DNA of 40,041 nucleotides. It comes from Chloroflexota bacterium (GTDB lineage Bacteria; Chloroflexota; Anaerolineae; Anaerolineales; UBA11657). Below, one piece after another: positions 23,502 through 31,638 of the stretch. The stretch's first letter is position 1, and every line of letters begins with the position of its first letter. A model generated the notes under the pieces. That model saw only the letters and a list, made by a program, of their open reading frames with translations, ran no database searches and was not told the origin of the DNA. The stretch lies in assembly GCA_003670425.1 (NCBI GenBank), contig QWRL01000002.1:4955-44995 (forward strand), given 5' to 3'. The translations under genes and the position numbers were made by a program.

Positions 23502-24404
23502 ATGCTGCAAAAGCTGGGCGAGCAGTTGCAACAGGCGCGTCAGGCGCGCGGCGTCTCGCTGGAAGATGCTGAGCGCATCATCCGCATCCGCCGCAAATAT
23601 TTGGCGGCGCTGGAGCGTGGTGACCATTTAGCGCTGCCCACGCCGCTGCAGGTGCGCGGCTTTTTGCAGAGCTACAGCACTTATCTTGGCCTGGATGCGG
23701 CCGCATTAGTGGCACAGCTGGATCTGGCGCTGGCGGCTGCCCGCCGCACCAACCGCTGGCAGGTGCGTGGCTTTGAGGCTGGCCGGGCCGGGTCGCCACT
23801 CGTGGCGCGCGTTAGCGGGCGCCGCATGCCTTTTCATTCCATCGCTAACAAACCCAGCAGCTGGCGCCGCGTGCAGCGCATTGTCAATTTTGAATTGTTG
23901 GCGATGCTAACAGTGATTGCGGCGCTGGGTTGGGCATTGGTGTGGGGCGGCCGGCGCATTGCGCCGACGCTGCTGGCCACGGCGCTGCCGGCCGGCACGC
24001 TGGCAGCGGTTGTCCCAACCGCCACGCCCACGCTCATCCAAGAGGTGCTGCAAACCCCCACGCCGCCGCCGCCGCTTGCCACTTTTACAGATGTGCAGCT
24101 GGGCTTGTTGTTTGAGCAGCGCAGCTATGTGCGCGTGCTTGTAGATGACCGGCTGGATTTTGACGGGCAGGTTGTTGTGGGTGAGCGGCTGGAGTACACC
24201 GGTGTGCAGCGCGTGGAGGTCACCACCGCCAACGGCGCCGGGGTGCGCGTGCAATTCAATCAGCGGGACGAGGGCTTGATGGGTGCATTTGGCGAGAATG
24301 TGACATGGGTGTTTTTGCCAAACCAAAAAAGTACGCCCACGCCGGGTGCGCCGCTGGCGCCCAGTGCGGAGACGCCCGCACCGGCTGGCACAAAGGTGCC
24401 GTGA
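23502..24404 (+). CDS. RodZ-like HTH / transmembrane / DUF4115 protein
   Basis: 300 residues. It has an Xre/RodZ-type helix-turn-helix at about 1-72 (LGEQLQQARQARGVSLEDAE, then RRKYLAALERGD and QVRGFLQSYSTYLGLD) and a basic juxtamembrane stretch. One transmembrane helix spans about 131-149, followed by a Thr/Pro-rich periplasmic linker. A beta-rich DUF4115 domain lies at about 185-275 (SYVRVLVDDRLDFDGQVVVG). In rods, RodZ links MreB to the cell-wall machinery; whether that holds here is unknown, since no mreB is in the window. The start is supported by the HTH beginning at residue 3 and by the -10 box 7 bases upstream. Confidence 0.87.
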   Translation: MLQKLGEQLQQARQARGVSLEDAERIIRIRRKYLAALERGDHLALPTPLQVRGFLQSYSTYLGLDAAALVAQLDLALAAARRTNRWQVRGFEAGRAGSPLVARVSGRRMPFHSIANKPSSWRRVQRIVNFELLAMLTVIAALGWALVWGGRRIAPTLLATALPAGTLAAVVPTATPTLIQEVLQTPTPPPPLATFTDVQLGLLFEQRSYVRVLVDDRLDFDGQVVVGERLEYTGVQRVEVTTANGAGVRVQFNQRDEGLMGAFGENVTWVFLPNQKSTPTPGAPLAPSAETPAPAGTKVP

Positions 24405-24432
24405 TGCGCCAGCCTGCAGACTGCTGCGCAGT

Positions 24433-24438
24433 TATAGT
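24433..24438 (+). promoter_or_regulatory. -10 element giving a leaderless mRNA for the aminotransferase
   Basis: TATAGT with 7 bases (ttgagcg) before ATG 24446. No convincing -35. Confidence 0.45.
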
Positions 24439-24445
24439 TTGAGCG

Positions 24446-25762
24446 ATGCCCGCCGATAGCCAGTCGCCGTTTCGGTTTGCAAGCGCCAGCTTGGCGGGCT
24501 TGCAGCCATCTGCCACGCTGCATATTAACGAGCGCGTGCAGGCGCTGCGCGCAGCCGGGCGTGATGTGCTGCATCTGGGCTTTGGCGAGTCGCGGTTTCC
24601 CGTGCCGGCTGCGGTGGTTGCTGCGCTGCGCGAACATGCGGAAGAGCGCAGCTATCTGCCGGTGCTTGGCCTGCCGGAACTGCGCGCCGCCATTGCTGCG
24701 TTTTACGGGCGGCATTTTGGGCTGGCAGTTGCCGCAGAGCAGGTGGTGATCGGGCCGGGCAGCAAAGCGCTGCTGCTGGCGCTGGCGCTGGCTACCGATG
24801 GCGCCGTGCTGCTGCCCACACCCGCCTGGGTTTCGTATGCACCGCAAGCACAGCTGGCGCGGCGCAGCGTAGTTCCGGTGCCCATGGATCCGGCTGCCGG
24901 CTACGCGCTGGATCCGGAGCGTCTGCAGCATGCATTGCAAAAAGCTGCCGCCAATTGGCAGCGCCCGGAAATGCTGCTGCTCAACACGCCCAGCAATCCG
25001 CTGGGCAGCGCGCAAAATGCGGACGCGCTGCAGGCCTGCGCAGAATTTGCGCGGCGCAACCGCTTGATGGTGGTGAGCGACGAAATCTACAGCTTGACGG
25101 CGCACAACGCGCGCGGCGCTGCGTCGATGGCTGCGCATTATCCGGAGGGCACGGTGGTCACGGGCGGTTTGAGCAAGCATCTGTCGCTGGGTGGCTGGCG
25201 CTTTGGCGTGGCCATCTTGCCGCCGGGTGCCGCCGGGCGCGAGTTGGCTGCAGCGCTGCAAATTGTGGCCGGTGAAATTTGGTCTTGCGTGGCGGCGCCG
25301 GTGCAGCATGCCGCGCTGGCAGCTTACGGCGCTGATCCCGCCATTGCGCAGCACATTGCGCAGAGCGCACGCCTGCATGGCGCGCGCACGCGTGTGCTGC
25401 ACAGCGTGCTGCAAGAGTTTGGCGTGCCATGCCCGCTGCCGGACGCCGGCTTTTATTTGTATCCAAATTTTGAGCGCTGGCGCGCGGTTCTGGCGCAGCG
25501 CAACGTGCACACCAGTGCGCAGCTGGCGGCGCACCTGCTGGAAAAATATGCAATTGCCACGCTGCCCGGCAGCGCCTTTCATGATGATGCGCTGACGCTG
25601 CGCCTGTCTTCAAGCTATTTGGACACGGAGCTGGCAGCTGGCGGTGCGCAAGTGTTCGCGGAGTTTGCGCGCGATGCGGATGATTGCATCAGCCGCGGGC
25701 ACCCGCGTTTGCAGCGCGCCGCTTCCACCCTGGCGGAGTTCATCTCCGGGCTGGGCAGCTAA
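24446..25762 (+). CDS. class I/II PLP-dependent aminotransferase
   Basis: 438 residues of the aspartate-aminotransferase fold. Recognisable elements: GFGESRFPVP near the N-terminus, YLPVLGLPELRAAIAAFY, NTPSNPLGS (substrate/PLP contact Asn), VVSDEIYS (Asp contacting the pyridine N, then Tyr), the PLP lysine in GGLSKHLSLGGWRFG, and a late Arg in LTLRLSSSYLD that would bind the substrate carboxylate. The substrate is not fixed by these motifs; a broad amino acid:2-oxo-acid enzyme is likely. It lies 41 bases after the RodZ-like gene with its own -10, and 62 bases before the thiolase gene. Confidence 0.9.
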   Translation: MPADSQSPFRFASASLAGLQPSATLHINERVQALRAAGRDVLHLGFGESRFPVPAAVVAALREHAEERSYLPVLGLPELRAAIAAFYGRHFGLAVAAEQVVIGPGSKALLLALALATDGAVLLPTPAWVSYAPQAQLARRSVVPVPMDPAAGYALDPERLQHALQKAAANWQRPEMLLLNTPSNPLGSAQNADALQACAEFARRNRLMVVSDEIYSLTAHNARGAASMAAHYPEGTVVTGGLSKHLSLGGWRFGVAILPPGAAGRELAAALQIVAGEIWSCVAAPVQHAALAAYGADPAIAQHIAQSARLHGARTRVLHSVLQEFGVPCPLPDAGFYLYPNFERWRAVLAQRNVHTSAQLAAHLLEKYAIATLPGSAFHDDALTLRLSSSYLDTELAAGGAQVFAEFARDADDCISRGHPRLQRAASTLAEFISGLGS

Positions 25763-25824
25763 CCTGATGCGCATCGCTGCAGGCAGCGTGTACGGGAAAG
25801 ACCAATCTCCCCGCTGAAATAATC

Positions 25825-27075
25825 ATGCAAACAAATGAAGTTGTGATTGTGGCGGGTGTGCGCACCCCAATTGGGCGTGTGGGTGGCGCGCTGGCAGCCG
25901 TGCGCCCGGACGACCTGCTGGCCACCGTGCTGCGCGGCGTGGTGGAGCGCGCCGCTATTGACCCGCAGGGCATTGATGAAGTGTATGCCGGCTGCGCAAA
26001 CCAGGCGGGCGAAGACAACCGCAATGTGGCGCGCATGGCCACCCTGCTGGCGGGTTTTCCGGACAGCGTGCCGGCCGTAACGCTCAACCGCTTGTGTGCC
26101 TCGGGCTTGGAAGCGGTGAACCAGGCTGCACGCTGCATTGCCGTGGGCGAGGCGCAGCTGTGTGTGGCGGGCGGCGTGGAAAGCATGAGCCGCGCGCCCT
26201 GGGTGCTGCCCAAGCCGGAGGGTGCGTACCCGGTGGGCAGTCCGCCCGTCTATGACACCACGCTGGGCTGGCGCTTTCCAAACCCGCAACTGGCTGCGCG
26301 CTTTCCGCTGCTCAGCATGGGCCAGACCGCCGAGAATATTGCGCAAGAGCTGGGCATCACGCGCGCCGAGCAGGATGCGTTCGCACTGGAGAGTCACCGG
26401 CGCGCCGTGGCGGCGCTAAATGCCGGTTACTTTGCGGCGGAGGTGCTGCCTGTCAGCGTGCCGCAGCGGCGCGGCGCAGCGCACATTGTGGATGTGGATG
26501 AGGCGGTGCGCTGCAAGCGCAGCGCGCATGGCTTTGAGCTTGATACAGACATGGAACGCCTGGCGCAGCTGGCGCCGGCTTTCCGCGAGCAAGGCAGCGT
26601 AACGCCGGGCAACTCCAGCGGCCTCAACGATGGCGCAGCCGCGTTGGTGTTGATGAGCGCCGCACGCGCACAGGAGCTGGGCTTGCGGCCGCTGGCGCGC
26701 TGGCTGGGTGCGGCTTCGGCCGGCGTGGACCCAAGCGTGATGGGCTACGGCCCGGTGCCGGCCACGCAGCAACTACTCGCCCGGCATCAGCTCACTGTGC
26801 AAGACATTGGCCTGGTGGAATTGAACGAGGCGTTTGCAGCGCAGGCGCTGGGTGTGATGCGCAAGCTGGGCCTGCGCCATGAAATTACAAACGTAAACGG
26901 CGGCGCAATTGCGCTGGGCCACCCGCTGGGCTGCAGCGGCGCGCGCATATTGGTGACGCTGCTGCACGAGATGCAGCGCCGCGCGCCGCAACAGGCGCGC
27001 CCATATTATGGACTGGCTACTTTATGTGTGGGTGTCGGACAGGGTGTCAGCACGCTGGTGGAGTGGCTCGCCTGA
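25825..27075 (+). CDS. thiolase (acetyl-CoA C-acyltransferase)
   Basis: 416 residues. The nucleophilic Cys is C91 in NRLCASGLEAVNQ, the second active-site block is NGGAIALGHPLGCSGAR with the acid/base Cys, and the catalytic His is in NEAFAAQALG. The EDNRNVARMA stretch before C91 is common in the 3-oxoadipyl-CoA / PaaJ-type branch, but beta-oxidation and acetoacetyl-CoA thiolases share it. The direction (degradation or acetoacetyl-CoA synthesis) is therefore not decided. No other fatty-acid or aromatic-acid genes are adjacent. The gap to the upstream aminotransferase is 62 bases without a terminator. The downstream gene is convergent. Confidence 0.92.
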   Translation: MQTNEVVIVAGVRTPIGRVGGALAAVRPDDLLATVLRGVVERAAIDPQGIDEVYAGCANQAGEDNRNVARMATLLAGFPDSVPAVTLNRLCASGLEAVNQAARCIAVGEAQLCVAGGVESMSRAPWVLPKPEGAYPVGSPPVYDTTLGWRFPNPQLAARFPLLSMGQTAENIAQELGITRAEQDAFALESHRRAVAALNAGYFAAEVLPVSVPQRRGAAHIVDVDEAVRCKRSAHGFELDTDMERLAQLAPAFREQGSVTPGNSSGLNDGAAALVLMSAARAQELGLRPLARWLGAASAGVDPSVMGYGPVPATQQLLARHQLTVQDIGLVELNEAFAAQALGVMRKLGLRHEITNVNGGAIALGHPLGCSGARILVTLLHEMQRRAPQQARPYYGLATLCVGVGQGVSTLVEWLA

Positions 27076-27121
27076 GCCGCGTGTGTTGTGAAGGCAGCCG
27101 CCGGCAGGCGCGGCAGCCGGG

Positions 27122-27961
27122 CTAAAACAGGACGCTGGCCAGTTCGCCGCGGTACTCGCGGGTCAGCGGGTCATCATCGCCCAGCAGCGCAAACACACCC
27201 AGCATCACCTTGCGCGGCTCTCCGCCGCGAAACTTCTTGTCCTTGCGCAGCACTTCCATCAGCCCGTCCATGCCGGCAGCATACCGGCCGTTGGCCAGCA
27301 GCCGCGCGGACTGCCAGTACTGCGCCAGCTGCAAGTCGGACTCGGTGCGGTGGTCGTTGTCCTCTGCAACCTCAGCCAGCATTTCCGCCAGCGGCCGCAG
27401 CTGCTCCGCAGCCACAATCTCCGGTCCACTGGGAAAGTCCTCAATGATTTCAAGCGCCTCGCGCCCTTTGCCTTGCGCCACAAGTGCGCGCACCATGCCC
27501 AAAGCCGCAGCGGCATTGCGCGGCTGCGCTTCCAGGATCACGCGCAGCTTCTCTTCGGCGTCCGCCCAATGGCGTGTGGCCAGCAGGCTGATCGCTTCGG
27601 CCAGCGTGTGGTCGGTTTCGTTCGGCGCCACCTTTTGCAAAAACTCGCGCACGCGCGGTTCCGGAATGGCGCCCACAAAACCGTTGATCACCTGCCCGTT
27701 GCGAAACGCCTTCACCGCCGGAATGCCTTGCACGCCGAAGCGCACTGAAAGATTTGGATTCTCGTCTACATTGACCTTGGCAAGAAAAAATCCGCCGTCA
27801 CTTTCTGCCGCCAGCTTTTCCAGCACCGGGCCAAGCGAGCGGCACGGGCCGCACCACGGCGCCCAAAAATCCGCCAGCACCGGCGTCTCGTAAGAGCGGT
27901 TGACTACGTCAACCTCAAAGGTGCTCTCGCTTACGTCAAAAACAAAATTAGAAGATCCCAT
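27122..27961 (-). CDS. thioredoxin-domain co-chaperone (YbbN/CnoX type)
   Basis: 279 residues. A thioredoxin domain (about 1-112) with WCGPC at 36-40 and the cis-Pro in GIPAVKAF is followed by a TPR-like C-terminal region (about 118-279; LAEAISLLATRHWADAEEKL, RNAAAALGMVRALVAQG). This is the architecture of YbbN/CnoX, a holdase that hands substrates to chaperones. The E. coli protein has lost one of the two active-site cysteines, whereas here both are present, so redox activity is expected. AAAGG lies 9 bases before ATG 27961. The start is 87 bp from the divergent DUF711 gene in an AT-rich gap with TACAAT on the minus strand. Confidence 0.92.
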   Translation of the reverse strand: MGSSNFVFDVSESTFEVDVVNRSYETPVLADFWAPWCGPCRSLGPVLEKLAAESDGGFFLAKVNVDENPNLSVRFGVQGIPAVKAFRNGQVINGFVGAIPEPRVREFLQKVAPNETDHTLAEAISLLATRHWADAEEKLRVILEAQPRNAAAALGMVRALVAQGKGREALEIIEDFPSGPEIVAAEQLRPLAEMLAEVAEDNDHRTESDLQLAQYWQSARLLANGRYAAGMDGLMEVLRKDKKFRGGEPRKVMLGVFALLGDDDPLTREYRGELASVLF

Positions 27962-28048
27962 TGGTTTTGCCTTTATATTGTAGCATTATGTCCAGTCCCA
28001 CTTCAGAGGCTAAGCAACTCTTATTAACTTTATATCAGCATCTGTAAA

Positions 28049-29251
28049 ATGAAAATCCGCTCAATTACTTACTTTTGCGACGGCAGTTTCCCGCTGGATG
28101 GCCAGGCTATGGCGCAAGCGGGCGCCTGCCTGCATCGGGCGCGGGCTGCCCTGCTGCAGGCGGGCTACGAAGTGCAAACAACGCGCGCAGCGCTGCAGGC
28201 GCCAAGCGCTGGGCCCCGCCGTGCGCCCCGCCCGGTGCCGGATTACGGCCTTGCGCTGCAGGCGCAGCTGGCGCTGCACAACATCGATTACGCGGGCCTG
28301 GGGCCGGTGCTGCTGGCGGATGCGCAGCCTTTCTGGGCGGCGCTGCCAGACGTGCTGGCCGCCACGCAGCGCATCTTCACCGCGGCAGAGATTGCCACGC
28401 GCGCTGGCGGCGTCAGCCTCGGTGCCATCCAGCGCGCAGCGCAGGTGGTGCTGCGCAACTCACAACTCAGTGCTGATGGCCTTGGCAACTTGCGCTTTGC
28501 AGCGCTGGCGGGTGTGGCGCCCGGCACGCCCTTTTTACCGGCGGCGTTTCATGGCGGTGGTGCGCCGGTGTTTGCAGTTGCCACCGAAGCTGCTGACCTG
28601 GCGGTAAAGGCCTTCACTGGCGCAGACAGTGTTGCACACGCGTGCAGCCGGCTGGTGGCGGCGCTGGAGCTGCACGGCGCGCAAGTGCAGCAGGCGCTGG
28701 CCGGCATACCGCACACATTTACCGGCATCGACTTTTCGCTTGCACCGTTCCCGGAGCAGTCCGTTTCGATTGGGGTGGCGCTGGAGGCGCTGGGTGTGGC
28801 GGCTGTGGGCAGCCATGGCACGCTTGCAGCCGCTGCGCTCGTGGCCGATTGCGTGCAGCACGCGCGCTTTCTACACGCCGGCTTCAGCGGCTTGTTTTTG
28901 CCGCTCCTGGAAGACCAGCGCCTCGCGCAGCGCGGCGCAGAAGGCATGCTCACCGTGAATGATTTGCTGCTGTACTCCGCTGTGTGCGGCACGGGCCTGG
29001 ATACCATTCCGCTGGCAGGTGATATTGCGGCGGGGGAGCTGGCAGCAATTATGCTGGATGTGGCAGCGCTGGCCTTGCGCTTGGGCAAGCCGCTGACTGC
29101 GCGCTTGATGCCCATCCCCGGCAAGCGTGCCGGTGACCCAATCGAGTTTGACTTTCCGTTCTTTGCAAATGGCAGCGTGCTGGCGCACAAGCGCGGAACG
29201 CTCAGCGCCGCTCTCGGTGGCACCGAAGATTTTGCGCTGCGCGCGCGCTGA
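28049..29251 (+). CDS. DUF711 / UPF0210 family protein
   Basis: 400 residues of the DUF711 family. The signature regions are present: KIRSITYF at the N-terminus, GSHGTLAAAALVADC, CGTGLDTIPLAGD, and the C-terminal RLMPIPGKRAGDPIEFDFPF. The fold is related to glycyl-radical/PFL-like barrels in known structures of the family, but the biochemical role is unknown. It lacks a signal peptide and membrane segments. It starts in an AT-rich 87 bp divergent gap shared with the thioredoxin gene and ends 9 bp from the convergent Elp3 stop. Confidence 0.85.
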   Translation: MKIRSITYFCDGSFPLDGQAMAQAGACLHRARAALLQAGYEVQTTRAALQAPSAGPRRAPRPVPDYGLALQAQLALHNIDYAGLGPVLLADAQPFWAALPDVLAATQRIFTAAEIATRAGGVSLGAIQRAAQVVLRNSQLSADGLGNLRFAALAGVAPGTPFLPAAFHGGGAPVFAVATEAADLAVKAFTGADSVAHACSRLVAALELHGAQVQQALAGIPHTFTGIDFSLAPFPEQSVSIGVALEALGVAAVGSHGTLAAAALVADCVQHARFLHAGFSGLFLPLLEDQRLAQRGAEGMLTVNDLLLYSAVCGTGLDTIPLAGDIAAGELAAIMLDVAALALRLGKPLTARLMPIPGKRAGDPIEFDFPFFANGSVLAHKRGTLSAALGGTEDFALRAR

Positions 29252-29260
29252 CGACCAGGC

Positions 29261-30880
29261 TTAAGCAGTGGCGGCGGGCAGCGTGCGCAGCATGTAAGTG
29301 CCGCACAACTCAAAGCCTGCGCGCCGGTAGTATTCGCGTGTGCCGATGGCGGCAATGACGGCCAGCCGCGCATAGCCGTGCGCGCTGGCGATGCGCTCGG
29401 CTGCGGCCAGCAGGCGCTTGCCCAGGCCGCTGTGCTGCGCCGTGTTGTGGCCGCCGCCGTCCGCACCCAGCGGCAGCGCCGCGCCATACACATGCACCTC
29501 GCGCACAATCGCGGCACCTTCAAGTTCGGCCAGCCCAAGCTCTGCTGCCGCCGGCAGCGACAGGCGCAGGTATCCGGCCAGCTTGTCATCGGTTGTGTTG
29601 AAAGACAGGAAGTGCTCCGTGCTTTGGGCGGCTGGATACACGAGGCTGTCCAGCGTCAAGTCGCCGGCAGCTGCGCCGTTACCGCGCACTTCGCGGCAGC
29701 GCAGGCACAGGCAGCGCTGGCCGGCTGCGCGCATTTGGCGCTGCACCACCTCGCGCAGGTTGGAGCATGTGCTGCCGGCAACAATGTTGGGCGCGGGAAT
29801 GTCACGGTATACGCGGTTGATGCGGCAGTAGCGCGGCACCAGCTGCTTGCACGCTGCCACCAGCTCCACCAGCGTTTCATCAGAGTACGGGTGGTACTCG
29901 CCGCGCTGCCAGTAAGCGTACAAGTCGGCGTTCGCCAGCAGCGAGCAAGGGTAAATTTTAATTTCATCCGGCTGCAGCGCCGGGTCGTCCCACAGTTTTT
30001 GGAAGTCTGCCAGGTCACTCTGCGGCGTGGCGCCCAGCAGGTTGGGCATCCAGTGCAGCACCACCTTGAAGCCGGCTGCGCGCAGCAGCGTCACCGCTGC
30101 GCGGGTTTGCGCCACAGTGTGGCCGCGCTGGTTCTGCTCCAGAATGTTGTCATCCAGTGACTGCGCCCCCATCTGCACCTTGGTTACGCCCAAGGCGCGC
30201 ATCCAGCGGATCTCCTCCGCGTGCACGTGGTCCGGGCGCGTCTCCACAACGAGGCCCACATTGCGATGCTGTGCAGTCTGGTTCCAGGCGTGCGCCTCAG
30301 CCAGGCAGCTGGAGTCGCGCCCGTTCATCGCATCAAAGCAGCGCTGCACAAACCATTCCTGATAATCACGCCGATAGCTGGACCACGTTCCACCCAAAAT
30401 CAGCAGCTCAATTTTGTCTGTGGCGTGGCCGTTGCCGGCAAATGCTGCAATGCGCGACGCAGTCTGGGCATAGGGGTCGAAGGCGTGCTGCTCAGCGCGC
30501 ATTGCACCGGGCTCATCCGGCAGGTAACTCTTGGGCATGCGCGCATCAGTGGGGCAGAAGATGCACTTGCCGGGGCACGGGTAGGGTTTGGTGAGCACCG
30601 TCACCGGCGCCACGCCGGAGATGGTGCGCATTGGTTTGCGCTGCAGGCACTTGAGCACGCGCGCATCCAGCGCCAGCTCGCCGGTCTTCACCAGATGCTG
30701 ATAGGTGCGCGTGAGCTCTGCCTTGGCATAGGTGCCGGAGCCGGCGCGTGGGAAGCGCTGCAAGGTTGCGCGCAGTGCTTCCGGTGTGTAGTGCCCGTCG
30801 GCGTGCAGCGCCTGCACGATGCGGCGCACGTCCGGCGCAAAGCGCTCCAGCTCAGGCGCGTCCAGTTCTTTCAGCAGCAT
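29261..30880 (-). CDS. elp3: Elp3, tRNA wobble-uridine (U34) cm5-forming radical SAM / acetyltransferase enzyme
   Basis: 539 residues. The N-terminal segment (LLKELDAPELERF) is followed by a radical SAM domain with C102, C106 and C109 (CPGKCIFC, a CxxxCxxC cluster motif) and TDARMPKSYLPDEPGAMRA. The C-terminal GNAT domain has an acetyl-CoA loop, QHSGLGKRLL, and GTREYYRRAGFEL. Elp3 attaches a carboxymethyl group derived from acetyl-CoA to C5 of wobble uridine. In bacteria such as Dehalococcoides and in archaea it acts without the other Elongator subunits. I chose ATG 30880 because a TATACT lies six bases upstream on this strand. The longer frame would run into the divergent gene. It is transcribed divergently from a Trm9-like methyltransferase. 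Confidence 0.93.
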   Translation of the reverse strand: MLLKELDAPELERFAPDVRRIVQALHADGHYTPEALRATLQRFPRAGSGTYAKAELTRTYQHLVKTGELALDARVLKCLQRKPMRTISGVAPVTVLTKPYPCPGKCIFCPTDARMPKSYLPDEPGAMRAEQHAFDPYAQTASRIAAFAGNGHATDKIELLILGGTWSSYRRDYQEWFVQRCFDAMNGRDSSCLAEAHAWNQTAQHRNVGLVVETRPDHVHAEEIRWMRALGVTKVQMGAQSLDDNILEQNQRGHTVAQTRAAVTLLRAAGFKVVLHWMPNLLGATPQSDLADFQKLWDDPALQPDEIKIYPCSLLANADLYAYWQRGEYHPYSDETLVELVAACKQLVPRYCRINRVYRDIPAPNIVAGSTCSNLREVVQRQMRAAGQRCLCLRCREVRGNGAAAGDLTLDSLVYPAAQSTEHFLSFNTTDDKLAGYLRLSLPAAAELGLAELEGAAIVREVHVYGAALPLGADGGGHNTAQHSGLGKRLLAAAERIASAHGYARLAVIAAIGTREYYRRAGFELCGTYMLRTLPAATA

Positions 30881-30886
30881 GCCGTC

Positions 30887-30894
30887 AGTATAAT
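30887..30894. promoter_or_regulatory. bidirectional promoter core: overlapping -10 boxes for Elp3 and the Trm9-like gene
   Basis: The eight bases AGTATAAT hold TATAAT on the plus strand (30889-30894, 8 bases before ATG 30903) and TATACT on the minus strand (30892-30887, 6 bases before ATG 30880). Both mRNAs would be leaderless. No strong -35 is seen on either side. Confidence 0.6.
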
Positions 30895-30902
30895 CCGGAA
30901 GA

Positions 30903-31604
30903 ATGCGCACTTTTGTGGCGCGCCGCTTGCTGCGCATCAACGCCAATTTTTACCGGCAGTTTGGCGCGGAGTTTGCCGCGTCGCGCAGCGCGCTGCAGCC
31001 GGGCATGCTGCGCGCGCTGCAGGCGCTGGATGGCTGCGCTGCGCTGCTGGATGTGGGCTGTGGCAACGGGCGTTTTGCCGGTGCCCTGCCGGCGCCGGTG
31101 CAATATGTGGGGGTGGACAGCAGCGCGGCATTGCTGGGCTGTGCCACGCCGCGCGCAGGTGCCCGCTTGCTGCAATTGGATCTGATGAATGCGGCGTGGG
31201 TGCTGCGCATGCGGCGGCGCTTTCCCGCAATTGTGTGCTTTGCCGTGCTGCACCATGTGCCCGGCGCGCGGCGGCGCCTGCGCCTGCTGCGCCAGCTGCG
31301 CGGATTGCTCCGGCCCGGCGGTGTCTGTGTGCTTTCAGTGTGGCAGTTTGTGCACGTGCCGCGTTTGCGCCGCAAGATTTGTGACTGGCAGCAAGCCGGC
31401 ATCACAGCCGCGCAGGTGGATGCGCATGACTATCTGCTCGACTGGCAGCGCGGCGGCAGCGGCCTGCGCTACGCCCATCAATTTAGCGTGCCGGAACTGG
31501 AGCAGCTGTGCACGCGCGCCGGCTTCGAAATCCGGCAAACCTACCGCAGCGATGGTGCCACGGGCGACATGGGCTTGTATGTAGTTTTGCGGGCGGCTGG
31601 TTAA
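30903..31604 (+). CDS. Trm9/ALKBH8-like SAM-dependent (tRNA) methyltransferase
   Basis: 233 residues, a class I methyltransferase. Motif I is LLDVGCGNGRF (49-58) and the ribose-binding Asp is in GVDSS (D72). From HH117-118 to W147 the sequence HHVPGARRRL then LRGLLRPGGVCVLSVW lines up without gaps with the Trm9/ALKBH8 pattern (HH, RR, LLRPGG, VW). The C-terminal RYAHQF (189-194) and ELEQL (198-202) match the Trm9 RYYHxF...ELexL block. Trm9 methyl-esterifies cm5U34 to mcm5U34, the step after Elp3, so the divergent pairing with elp3 fits that role. Eukaryotic Trm9 needs Trm112, and no such gene is visible here. The tRNA role is inferred. Confidence 0.85.
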   Translation: MRTFVARRLLRINANFYRQFGAEFAASRSALQPGMLRALQALDGCAALLDVGCGNGRFAGALPAPVQYVGVDSSAALLGCATPRAGARLLQLDLMNAAWVLRMRRRFPAIVCFAVLHHVPGARRRLRLLRQLRGLLRPGGVCVLSVWQFVHVPRLRRKICDWQQAGITAAQVDAHDYLLDWQRGGSGLRYAHQFSVPELEQLCTRAGFEIRQTYRSDGATGDMGLYVVLRAAG

Positions 31605-31608
31605 ACAC

Positions 31609-31638
31609 CGAGCGCGGGCCCGTAAATGCCCGCGCTCG
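31609..31638 (+). terminator. strong hairpin after the Trm9-like gene (possible terminator without U-tract)
   Basis: A perfect 11-bp stem CGAGCGCGGGC / GCCCGCGCTCG with an 8-base loop begins 5 bases after the stop. No T-run follows on either strand, so it is either a factor-assisted terminator or a 3' stabilising structure. Confidence 0.45.

Noticed and set aside
24260..25582. A 440-codon frame antisense to the class I aminotransferase
   Set aside because: Same composition artefact. The aminotransferase on the plus strand has all catalytic motifs.
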